From Strigops habroptila (taxonomy: Eukaryota; Chordata; Aves; Psittaciformes; Psittacidae), in NCBI RefSeq assembly GCF_004027225.2, contig NC_044296.2, positions 5,017,943 to 5,081,942 of the forward strand: a DNA stretch of 64,000 bases, written 5' to 3'. Below are positions 23,401-35,400 of this stretch, in pieces. The notes beneath the pieces are model-generated. The model ran no database searches. It saw only the letters and a program-made list of their open reading frames with translations, and was not told the origin of the DNA. Within the stretch, counting starts at the first letter, position 1, and each line of letters opens with the position of its first letter. A program made the position numbers and the translations under genes.

Positions 23401-26400
23401 GGCAGCGCTGGTGACACGGTGCTGGTGAGGCCGTCCCCTCGCTGTGTGCCAGCAGGGCTGGGGGCACGCTGCGCTCGCCGGGGCAGGCGGAGCGGCACAG
23501 CCTGTGCATGGGGGCAGCTCTGGTGGCGCGTGGTGCCCTCACCCGCAGCCCCGTCAGCGCGGAGTCACCAGGAGCCCAGCGCGGTGCTTTGGGTGCTGCC
23601 CCACGGCTGTGGGGAGCCGGCAGCGGGACCGTCCCTCTCTGCTCTGAGCAGTTGGGCGCAGCAAGAATGGGCTTGCTCAGCAGTGTCACCCCAGGGTGCC
23701 AGAGCCCTGCTGGGGACCCGGGCCGTGTTTTGGCGTGCCAGCTCGGCCTGGGCGAGGGGAGGCAGCATCACTGCTTCCAGCCAGGCTGCTCTTCAGCCCC
23801 GCGTGCTGCTGCCATCCCAAACAGGAGGAACGTGCGCCCAAAGCCGGTGGGATCCAAGCTAAACCCTGGCCTTGGGGACTGGGATAGTGAGCGGTGGCTC
23901 CTGCCCTCTGTGCTGCCGGGTCCTGGCCCGAGGCACAGACCAAGCTCCGTAGTCCAAAAGCCATTTGCCAAGAGGAGGAGAGGTGGGTGCTGAGGGAAAC
24001 CCCAAACCCTTGGCACACACAAGCTTGCTCCTGGCTTTGATGGCTGCTCTCGAGGCTTTCGGAGATGGTTTTGGACATCAATAACCACCATCAATAACCC
24101 TTTTGCTTTCTGCCTGTCCCAAGAGCCCGGGATGTGCTCTGCAGGCTTCGACAGCCGTTTCAGGAGCACGCAATTCCCAAGCTCCCTGTGCTTTCCAGCC
24201 CCTTGGTAATGCATCCTGAGAGCTTCCTTCAGCAGGCGCGCTCCCCGCTGCTCCCTGCCCTGGGTGATGGGGATGCAGGCAGCACCGTGGCATTTCTCCT
24301 CTGCTGTTTTGGCCTTTGTGGCCATTTGCTCCTGTTTCATTTAGTTCTCTTTCCAATGAGGTTTTTCTCTTCCCTTTCCCAGACGAGGCCTTTTGACAGC
24401 TCCTGTTTTCCTTTTCCCTGAGGTTCACTCAGTCCTCCTCACATCCGGCCCTCCAGGGCTTTCTCTTGTAGGCTCGAGCTGCCTTTCCTCCCCCTGCCTT
24501 TGCTCTGCAGTGGGTTTCTGAGGAGGTCAAGGATGTTCTGTGCACACAGGATCTCCCACTGGAAAAGAAATGGGAAGTGCAGCGTGCGGGATAACCTTCC
24601 ACATGGAAATCCAAACCCAAGAGGCCGGAGCTTGCCTCTCAGTGCCTTATCTCGCTGCAGATAGTTTCCATTGTGCCCTCCAGCTCCTGCTCTGCTCCAG
24701 CCCCACGAGGCGGGCACAGACATCCCTGAGACAGGCCACTCTCTGCAGCGGCACCAGAGCTTGGGGCTGATCTTGTCTTGAATCCTCCAGGAATTAGTAG
24801 AGCCGGGAGCGGACCTGACCTGCTCCATGTGCTGCCCAGCGCCAAGGCGAGGAGTGTGTGAAGCCCTGGGGGAGCCCTTGCTGGTGCCCTGGGGCTGAGC
24901 CGTCACCCAGGAGGGCACCCAGAGCTGCCAAAGGAGGAAGCGGGCACCCGAGGGTGGGGTTTAGGTGCTATTTTGGGCTCACATGTTCTTTTTGAGCTGT
25001 TTTGGTGCATTCGGTGCCCCCGGTAACCGAGTCAGCAGCAGGGGCTGGGGAGCAGGAGGAGATCTTGGGAGAGGGTCCTTCCTTGGCTTCTCTGCCAGCC
25101 GGAGCACCCTCCTCTGGTGCCCTGCAGCCCCGAGCAGTTTGGAGCTTTGTGGGGATGTGTGTGTTTGCAGATCCAGGGCAAAAAGTGGAGGGGGATGGAT
25201 TCCGCACCCCGAATCCTGTGTCAGCTCTGGGCCCCTCACTGCAAGAGAGACATTGAGGTGCTGGAGCGGGGCCAGAGAAGGGCACCGGAGCTGGTGCAGG
25301 GCCTGGAGCACAAGTGTGATGAGGAACGGCTGAGGGACCTGGGGGGGTTTAGTCTGGAGAAGAGAAGGCTCAGGGGGGACCTGATCGCTCTCTGCAACTG
25401 CCTGACAGGAGGATGGAGCCAGGAGGGGGCTGGTCTCTGCTCCCAAGGAACAAGGGATGGGACAAGAGGAAACGGCCTCAAGCTGCACCAGGGCAGGTTT
25501 AGATGGAGCTGAGGAACAATTCCTTCCCCAGAGGGTGCTCAGGCATTGGAACAGGCTGCCCAGGGCAGGGCTGGAGTCACCGTCCCTGCAAGTGTTCACA
25601 CCCCGTGTAGCCGAGGCCTCAGTGCCAGGGGTTAGTGGTGGCCTTGGCAGTGCTGGGGTAAAGGTTGCACTTGATGGTCTGAAAGGTCTTTTCCAACGTG
25701 GTTCATTGTGTGATTCTATGTCCCAGTGTCAGCAAAACCCTTAGGAAGGCGACTGGGCTTGAGCACGTCCCTGCTGCGGCCCAGGCGGTGCCCGAGGGCT
25801 CGTGTGCTGCCTCCCGGTGATGGGCAGCCCCTCCGGAGCAGCTCTTGCACGGTTCGGCCTGGCTGGAGCCGCAGGCAGGGGCTGGCTCCTGGTCCTGCAC
25901 CAGTTCCTTTAACTTGGCTTCTTTCCACCTTCGAAGATTGTTTTCGCAGCCCCTGGGCTCTAATAGCAACGAGAACTCGGCTTCTTGGAAGGCAAAGGCA
26001 GAAAACAGAGGTGGAAAACTCTGTGTCTCCATATCCTGCTCTGGTTGCTCCCTTTCTCCTCTCTGGTGGCCAACAGGGAGAGTGTTGCCGCGCTGGTAGG
26101 ATGCGGGATGCAGGAAGGGTGCTTGACCCGGGGCTGGAGGGGACTGTGCAGTGCTGCTCCTGCCCTCGCTGTGCAGGGGTGCCCGGCCCTCTGCCCTGGG
26201 GCTTCCTGTCCGAACTGATCCATTGATCCCTGTTTGCACAGGGTCTGGGTGAAGCTTTGAGGGCAGACAGTGCCAAGGGGATGGTTTCGGGATGGGGTGG
26301 AAGGAAATCCTTCCTCCCCCTTTCCCCCTGCCAGTGCTTTCCTCCTGGGAAAGAGCAAAGCAGGGATGAGATCAGGCTGCCTTGTAAAAGCTGATTCATT

Positions 26401-29400
26401 TCTTTAGCACATTTTTTCCTCCTTCCTTCTCTTCCCCAGCCCTACATGTGTCAGTGCCTTTGCCAGGGCTCGGAGCCCCATCCAAGCCCTAGGAGGTAAA
26501 GTGGGAATGCCTGTGCTGGGAGCAGGGCAGCTCCTCCTGTGAGCCTGTAGAATTCCATTGGGGAAAAGCCAAACTGCAGCTGCCCCAGTGCCCCCTGGGG
26601 AGGGAACGTGTGTGCAGTGGGTTGCGAGGGGTTGTTGCTCTTCCAGGGGCCTGTGCTGGTCCTTCCCATCGCTTTAATTGTGCTGATGAAACCCTCAGCC
26701 TGAGGTGGGCACTCAGTGCCTGCAGCTGGCGCAGGCAGGAGCCTGCTCCTGTCCATGGGGGGGACTTTTCCTGCAGGTCTGCTCCCTCCTGGTGTGCCCC
26801 CCCACTGCCATGGCCGTGCCCGGCCTTCCCTTGGGGAGTGGGGGAGTCTTTGTGTGGGGCTGAAGTCACGGAACCCCAGCCTGGTTTGGGTTGGAAGGGA
26901 CCTTAAAGCTCCTCCAGCTCCAACCCCTGCCACGGGCAGGGACACCTTCCACTAGAGCAGGTTGCTCCAAGCCCCTGTGTCCAACCTGGCCTTGAACACT
27001 GCCAGGGATGGGGCAGCCACAGCTTCTCTGGGAAAAGTCTGTGCCAGCGCCTCAGCACCCTCGCAGGGAAGAGCTTCTGCCTTATCTCCAACCTGAACTT
27101 CCCCTGTTTCAGTTTGAACCCATCATCCCTTGTCCTATCGCTCCAGTCCCTGATGAAGGTCCCTCTCCAGCTCCTTGTAGCCCCCTTCAGACACTGGAAG
27201 CTGCTCTGAGGTCTCCACGCAGCTTCTCTTCTCCAGCTGAACAGCCCCAATGTTCTCAGCCTGGCTCCATACGGGAGGTGCTCCAGCCCCTGCTCATCCT
27301 CGTGGCCTCCTCTGGACTTGCTCCGGCAGCTCCATGTCCTTGTGCTGGGGCCACCAGCACCGCACCAGTGCTGCAGGTGGGGTCCCAGCAGAGCAGAGCA
27401 GCTGAAGTGGGAGGGAAGGATCCGGCCTGGTGGGGCTGGGAAGGCCCCAGCGCATCACCCAGCTTCTCTTGTCGCAGGCCGCAGCGTGCCCGGGCCCGGG
27501 GCAGGACCTGCCTCCTCGGGGCCTCTCCCTCTGAGGCTAAAAGCCTTAATTAAGGTCTTATTTTTAACCCAGTTTCCTCTTCCTCTTCCCCTCGCCCCCA
27601 CGGCTGCAGGCAGCGAGGCCGGGGCCTGCAGGTTCCTGTTGACAGGAAAGGGCCGTGGCTGGAGCGAGCTGCGGGGATAAACAGGGATCCACATGGGTGC
27701 GGGTTTGCTGCCGGTGCTGGGAGCTCGCCCATGGGGTGTCCCCATCTCCTGGGGCACACACGGGTCCCCCTGAGGTCCTCTTGCAGCAGATGGAGGGTCC
27801 ATCAGGAGATGCTCTTGCTTCCACAAGAAGCCTCCTGGCCCGTGGCACGTGCCATGCGCTTTGTTGGCCAGATCTTATTGACAGAACGAGCCTTGTTTTC
27901 CCTTCTTTTCAAGCCCCTGGGAGCTTTAGGCTCTTCCTATCTCCTCCTACCTGCCTATTAATAAAGTTAATGATACTGTGACTGATGAGATTGCTTTTCT
28001 GCTCAGCAAAAAAAGGGCGAGTTAAAGGCATCTCCAGAATGCAGGTCTGTCTTTCAGGCAGCAGCTAAAATTTGCATGATACAGGCTCTAAAGGCCTTTT
28101 TCTAATGAGGAAAATGCTTCATAATTCCCTCTCATGCTTGAAAACCAGGCTCCATCTTTCACGTTGGCCCAGAGCTGATTCATCAGCGATCATTTATTAA
28201 GCACTTGCTGCCCAAACCCGCTCTGGCTTTGGAGGAGCAGTGACGTTTGAACTCACCCTTGTTCCTCATGAGGAAACAGGCAGGAGAATGGTGGGCAGTG
28301 GCCTCCAGCTGCAGCAGATCCCCCGTGTCGGAAGGTGCTGGCCCTGCTCCGAGCTGCAGCACTTAGAACACGTCTCGTTGCTGCTGCCGTGTGTCTGTGC
28401 AGAGGCTGCTGCGGGCACTGCCGGGGCGCTGGGCAGGCACGAAGCTGGAGCACCACATGTTGCTGCAGCTCTTTCCATCGCCAGGCTCCTCCTGGTTGTG
28501 TTGGGGGGCGATAACGTGATCCAGACGGGTTCCTGGTCCACTTGTTGCTCCGGCTGCAGGGCAGAGACAAGAGCGATGCAGCGGCAGCATCGCCTGCAGG
28601 GGAAGAGCAACCTGCAAGGTGCTGGAAGGCTCCTTTCCCATTGAAACCGGTCTGAAATGAGTGTTAACAAGTGTGGGTGAGGTGCAGCAGGAGGAAAAGG
28701 GGCTCAGCAGCATCGGGCATGGGCTGGAAGCATGACACAGTACCCGGGTGTGGGGAAGGCCCCTGGGCTGATGGAGGACCAGTGGGTCGATCCGGTCCAA
28801 GGGTTGCTCCCAGCACTTAGGGACGTCCGTGCGCTCATTCCCATTCTCCCTTTCCTTCGGATGCTGTGCTGGGCTCCGATAGGCACGAAGCTTTTCCTAC
28901 CATTCAAATTAACAAGGAAAACGTGTGTTTATAGTGTTCCCAATGATTCCTTTCCCCCTTTGATGTTTGTGTACACTGAGATAGCGCTGCCTTTTGCTTG
29001 GCCGACACTGTCTGTGTTAAACGTGCTCTGCACGGGGCGCTCTGCCCGCTCCAAGCCAAGAGGAGGGTTTTGCCTTCCCTTTGATGGAGTTGAGCTCCTG
29101 CCTGAGCTCAGCACCTCTTTTGGCATCCCTTCTGTGTGTTAACCTGCCTGGAGCTCCCCTTGGCTCTTCCCTGAACCCATTAATGCTGTCTGCCACCCAG
29201 AACTCAACGCAGCCGTGCCTAAACTGCTGAGGTGATAGCTCCGCGTGTCCCATCAGCCTGGCTTGGCCTCATCATGCTGCAGATCCAGAGGTTCTTCTGC
29301 CTCCTTCCCAGTTCCTTCATAGGTAGGGTTGAAGGAGGTGGTTCTGCCCCTCTGCTCTGGTGGGACCCCACTTGCAGCACTGGCGCGGTGCTGGTGGCCC

Positions 29401-32400
29401 CAGCATAAGGTCATGGAGCTGTTGGAGCAAGTCCAGAGGAGGCCATGAGGATGCTCAGGGGCTGGAGCAGCTCCCGTATGGAGCCAGGCTGAGAACATTG
29501 GGGCTGTTCCCTGGAGAAGAGAAGCTGCGTGGAGACCTCAGAGCAGCTTCCAGTGTCTGAAGGGGGCTACAAGGATGCTGGAGAGGGACCTTCATCAGAG
29601 GCTGTAGTGATAGGACAAGGGGTGATGGGTTCAAACTGAAACAGGGGAAGTTCAGGTTGGAGATAAGGCAGAAGCTCTTCCCTGTGAGGGTGCTGAGGCG
29701 CTGGCACAGGGTGCCCAGAGAAGCTGTGGCTGCCCCATCCCTGGCAGTGTTCAAGGCCAGGTTGGACACAGGGGCTTGGAGCAACCTGCTCTAGTGGAAG
29801 GTGTCCCTGCCCATGGCAGGGGTTGGAGCTGGAGGAGCTTTAAGGTCCCTTCAACCCAAACCATTCCATGGTTCTCTGACCTAACAAGCAGCTCCACGTC
29901 TCCAACACGAGGAGCTGCTTGTGTGCTCCCCTGGGTCCGCAGAGCTCGGGTGGAGTTGCTGAGGAATGCTGGCTCAGCAGCTCTGCACGGGCCAGGCCGT
30001 GATTCACCAGGGCTCTTCCGAGATAGGACGTGGGGAGGCTGGGCAGGAAATCGGGATGCAAGGCAGATAGTCCCCATTTCCCCTCGGTTCCATGGCCTTC
30101 CTCTGCACTGCTGCGCTCCCTGCGAGGGGCCGAGGAGGAACGTGCTGCTGGGGCAGAGGAGCTGCTGCTTCTTCCTTACGTGGTTTTGTTTTCCCTGTTA
30201 CTTGACCCAATTCCTTTTATTTGGTTTTTGCCAGCTGAAGAGAAATTCTGTCTCATTTGGAGCAGAGCGGGCGAGGAGGAGCTGAGAATAGGAGAAAATC
30301 TGATGCAAGTGGCTGGTGCTGCCTGTGGGGAGGTGCCCCCTTCCCTGTAGGGAGAACATTTCAAGTGTCTCCCTGTGGTGAGAGCTGACTATTTGTAGCA
30401 TCCCAGCCTGGGTTGTCTGGAAGGGATATTAAAGTCCAGTTTCAACCCCCTGTCCCGGGCAGGGACACCTTCCACTAGAGCAGGTTGCTCCAAGCCCCTG
30501 TGTCCAACCTGGCCTTGAACACTGCCAGGGATGGGGCAGCCACAGCTTCTCTGGGCACCCTGTGCCAGCGCCTCAGCACCCTCACAGGGAAGAACTTCTG
30601 CCTTAGATCCAACCTGAACTTCCCCTGTTTCAGTTTGAACCCATCACCCCTTGTCCTATCACTACAGTCCCTGATAAAGAGTCCCTCTCCAGCATCCTTG
30701 TAGCCCCCTTCAGACCCTGGAAGCTGCTCTGAGGTCTCCACGCAGCTTCTCTTCTCCAGGCTGCACAGCCCCAATGTTCTCAGCCTGGCTCCCGAGGGGA
30801 GGTGAGCACAAAGCCCCTCACCAGGGATCACAACCAGGATTGTAAGTCCTGTCTCACTAGAGGCAGGGACAGGAGGAACCCCTGCAGCACAGGGGGGCGG
30901 CCGCACTGCAGTGCAGATGGGTGCCCTTCTCCGGCCCCAGCTCTGCCGCCGTGACCTGCTGCCTGCTGCTTAAGTTACTGCTTGATTTCATGCTGTCCTC
31001 ATTGCTCTGAGCCCATCTGCCGGAGGGAGACGGGCCATTTGATAGCACTGGAGCTGGTGATTTGACAAGTGGCTCCCTGGGAAGCCGGCCCTGCACACAG
31101 CAGCTCGCTCTTTGCGGGCTCTAGATGATCCCATTCCAACCCCAGGTCACTGGGAAGGCTTTCTGCCTGGGAGGGAGGGAGGGGAAGGAGCTCCTCATTG
31201 TTCTGGGCTGACCTTCTGTCGTGGTTTGAGATCCCAGCTCAATCTCCCCTCTGGCAGCTCAGGGAAAAGAAGAGAAATAAGGGCAAGAAAGTTAAGGAGA
31301 AGATGGAAGGTTGGATCACAGGGTAAAATCCCTCCCATGAGCTGTTCAGCAGGGACATTAGGCAGCTTAGGTGGCTGGTGGGGCTCTCAGGTGCCCAAGG
31401 CAGGTCGGCTCAGTGCTGGGGCTGACGTTAGCTTGGAGGGGCTGGATGTTGAGAGCTTCAGCTGCTGTTCCTCTGCCTCTGGTTGGCCCCACAGCGCAGC
31501 GGGACGTGCGGAGCTGCCCCCCATCCACCTTCTGGTTTGAGCTCTGCTGCTCGTGGCAGGAAGCACATCACTCTTGGACTCTTTCCTCTTCTAGCACTTG
31601 TTGGTCTTCTCTCCTTAGAGTGGCAGCTTTGGGGGCAGAAAGCCCAGTGCGTGCACCAGGGCTGAGCCTGACCCTGGAGCTGCTGCGTGCCCCCTGTTTG
31701 CAGCACAGGGATGTGCTGGGGGACTGCCTTCCTCTTCATTCCAAGGCTGGTGGGAATTGTCCATCCCCTCTTCTGCCAAATAAACACTCCGGTTTGTTTT
31801 CTTCTCCTGAAAGTAGGTCAGAAGATGCGCAGATGAGCATGTGCTTCGCTGTGGGTGCGCCGAGCTCTGCAGCGGGGGTGTCCGCTGCCTCCCGGCTCCC
31901 TCCTCCCTGCACAGGGATGTCTGTCATTTGTAATGGGAAACGGGAAAGCGAAGCCTCTGAGGAGGCAGGACACAGCCAGAGGAGCTGTGGCTGCCCCATC
32001 CCTGGCAGTGCTCAAGGCCAGGTTGGACACAGGGGCTTGGAGCAACCTGCTCTAGTGGAAGGTGTCCCTGCCCGTGGCAGGGGTTGGAACTGGAGGAGCT
32101 TTAAGGTCCCTCCAACCCAAACCAGGCTGGGATTGTATGCAAAGGGATGTGCACAGGGGTAAAGCTCTCTGTGTCACGGGAACTGGCTGATCCTCTCTTC
32201 CCAGCTCCCAGCCCTGTGTCTTCACTGCCTTTGTGGCTGGGAGCCGGAGCTACACCCAAAATGGGGCGGCCTTGGCATGATGGGGGCACGCTCTGGATCC
32301 CGGGGGGTGCCTGCTGCGCTTCCAGCCTTGCCTGGTTCCGAGCGTTACACCAGGAGGGTGACAATTCACTCGTAAGGAGGCACTTTGGTGCGGACAGGGA

Positions 32401-35400
32401 GCACGCAGAGCTCGGGCACTGGGACACCTCCCAGCACGAGCTGGTTCTGCAGGGAGCCTCCGGGTGGTGCAGACGTGTGGGGTGCCCGGGGGGACCCCGG
32501 CGTGTTCCCATTGCTGAAGCTGGGCTCAGCACTGCTGAGCTCCTGCCTCTCCCGGCCATGGAATCATGGAATCCCAGCCTGGTTTGGGTTGAAGGGACCT
32601 TAAAGCTCCTCCAGCCCCAACCCCTGCCCCGGGCAGGGACACCTTCCACTAGAGCAGGTTGCTCCAGGCCCCTGTGTCCAACCTGGCCTTGGTGGGGCAG
32701 CCACAGCAGGCTGTTAGAAACGGAGTGTGCTGGGAGGTGGTTTCGGGCTCTGCAGCCAAGTGACTAAACCCATTTATTACCCATCTATTGGAAAGCTGAA
32801 AAACACATGAAGCAACAGGGTAAATTGTCACGTTGGCTCCGTGGAGCTGCCTCTTATGCTGTGATGATGAAGCCACCAAGTGAAAATGACACTTAGCTCC
32901 GGGGGGTGACACCGCGCTGAGCGGAGCCGTGGCAGTGCCTTTAGTTAGGGTTTGCCATGTCCCCCAGGCCTGGGCCACTGGGCACCGCTGGAAGTCCTGA
33001 GAACATTGGGGCTGTTCAGCTGGAGAAGAGAAGCTGCGTGGAGACCTCAGAGCAGCTTCCAGTGTCTGAAGGGGGCTACAAGGATGCTGGAGAGGGACCT
33101 TCATCAGGGACTGGAGCGATAGGACAAGGGGTGATGGGTTCAAACTGAACCAGGGGAAGTTCAGGTTGGAGATAAGGCAGAAGCTCTTCCCTGTGAGGGT
33201 GCTGAGGCGCTGGCACAGGGTGCCCAGAGAAGCTGTGGCTGCCCCATCCCTGGCAGTGTTCAAGGCCAGGTTGGACACAGGGGCTTGGAGCAACCTGCTG
33301 CAGTGGAAGGTGTCCCTGCCCGTGGCAGGGGTTGGAGCTGGAGGAGCTTTAAGGTCCTTCCTAACCCAAACCATTCCCTGCTTCTATGAAACTGGGCACC
33401 AGTGCTCCCAGTGAGCCCCGGCTTTCCTCAGCTGCTGCTTGTACATGTCTCTGCTGGTCTGTTGTGTTCCCCTCCTCGTCCGGGGGTTTAAACAGTTCCA
33501 GCATCTTCTTTAATTACTTTGTGGGCTGGTTTTTTCCACTGGACTCGCTGTTTCCTGCTGCCGGAGCTGGGGCAGAGCTCTCGGTGGGTTTGCTCATCCA
33601 CAGGGCTTCATTTCACCGAGGGAGCTTTCTCTGGAGAGGCAGAGGGTGGTGGGGAGGAAGAGGAGGGGGAACGTTTGCCTGCTCCTCTTGGGAATGCAGG
33701 GCTGGGCAGTGTTTGCGGTGTTCTAAAGAGAGCTGGCTCTTTGCTGTGGAGCAAGCAAGCCAGTTGTAAAGGAATCAGTGGGGTTTGTGTTTGGCTTGGG
33801 GTGTTTTCGGGGGGGAGGCTGCGGGGCTTGAGGATAATTCCCCATTTGGAAGGATTTAAAGGCTAAAGAGGAGACTGTAAAAGCCAGGGATGTGAAGTCC
33901 CAGGGGAAAGCTGCTGTTCAGCAGAAAATGACACTGACTTGGGACTCCCGCATCCATGGGGCAGGCAGACAAGGGCCCTCCGGGTGGGCTGTGCTCACGT
34001 CTGCGTTCCGAGGCGCCCGTTTCTCATTCGTTTGCTGCTGATGCTGGACAAACCCCTCCTTTCTCTTCTTTCCTGCCCATCTCCCAGCCCTCAGCCTGCA
34101 GCAGCCCGGGCAGTGATGCAGCAAGGCCCCAGTGCAGAGCAGCCCCTGCTGCTCCTCACCTACTGCTCACAAAACCTCTCCCAATCTTCCGTGCTCCTGA
34201 AGTTATCCAGGCTCATCCCGGCCAAACAGCCTGGCTGCCCGGTGGAACATGCTCCGGCTCCTGGCAGCAATGTTCCCGGGGTGATGCTGCAGGGAAACGT
34301 GGGTTTGGGTGGGAAGCTCCTTCTCTAGGCCTTTGGGATGCGTTTGGGTTTTCGGGATGGTGTGGGCAGACCGATACCCGCCATGTTGGTGTAAGGATCC
34401 CAACGTGGTCTAGCAAGGGAAGGACGCTCCCGTTTCTCTCCAGTTGTCCTGGAGCGGAGCGGGTGAGGTGGAGGAACGGTGGGGTTTGAGGAGGGATGTG
34501 TGGGTCCGGGAGCGCAGCCCTCCCTTGTTCCTCTCCCACTCCCAGCTGGAAAAGAGAAGCCCTCTTCATCGCGCCTTTCTTCCCGCTCTGTGTACACATA
34601 CCAGCGCTGCCTCGCCCCGCAGCCGCCCTCCCGCTGCCGTGGCCGCTTCAAACAATGGGCCTTTCATTCCCAGAGAGCTTCCACCACGCGCAGCCCCTGC
34701 GGTGGGCTCCGGCAGCGAGGGGAAGTCGGGAGCGTGGGGCAGGAGCGATCGGAAGGAAGCGGGAAGCCCCCGTGGGTCCATGCGCTGGGAAGTGAAGCTG
34801 CAGAAAGCGCAAAGCGTGGCTTGGGAACAGCCTTTTGGTGTGTGCGGATCCATCCCTTGGGATTAGCACTCCTGTGGCTGGAGCAGGTGGGATGGGGTGC
34901 TCTGGGTGATGCTCTCCGCGATGGGAGCCACCACATCCTGGCACAGCACCGGAGCCCTGCACCAGCCGTGGATTCAGTGCACCTCCCCGCTCTCTGATCT
35001 CAGCTCGGAGCTATCTAGGGCACATGGGAACTGCCAGCATCCTTGTAATTAACCAGGGATGGGAAGCGAGGGATTGATTCCTGCCTTCTCCATCAGCGTT
35101 TGTGTGTGCCTCAGCCCTGTTCCCCGCCCCGCTGCGCTCTGGTTGGGGTGCCAGGTAACAGCCACCCATCCTGAAGCAGGTTGGAGCCTCGCTGGGCCGT
35201 GACGCCCAACGCTATCACCCTGTGCTAATATTTGCTCTCAGAAGCTGCGGTGGCAGCAGGCGAGGGCTTTGCTCTGCCACTGGCCTGCTTCAGGGTGTTT
35301 AACCTCTCAGTGTCCCCCGTCCCAGCAGGGCTGGAGGTTAAAGAACCACAGAGCAGATCCTTCTTCTCACCTTTCACACCACCTCAGCGTTAGAGAGGGT

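Noticed and set aside
31231-31262. Short CR1-like piece (CTCAATCTCCCCTCTGGCAG)
   Set aside because: About 30 bp without flanking CR1 sequence, too short to call an insertion.
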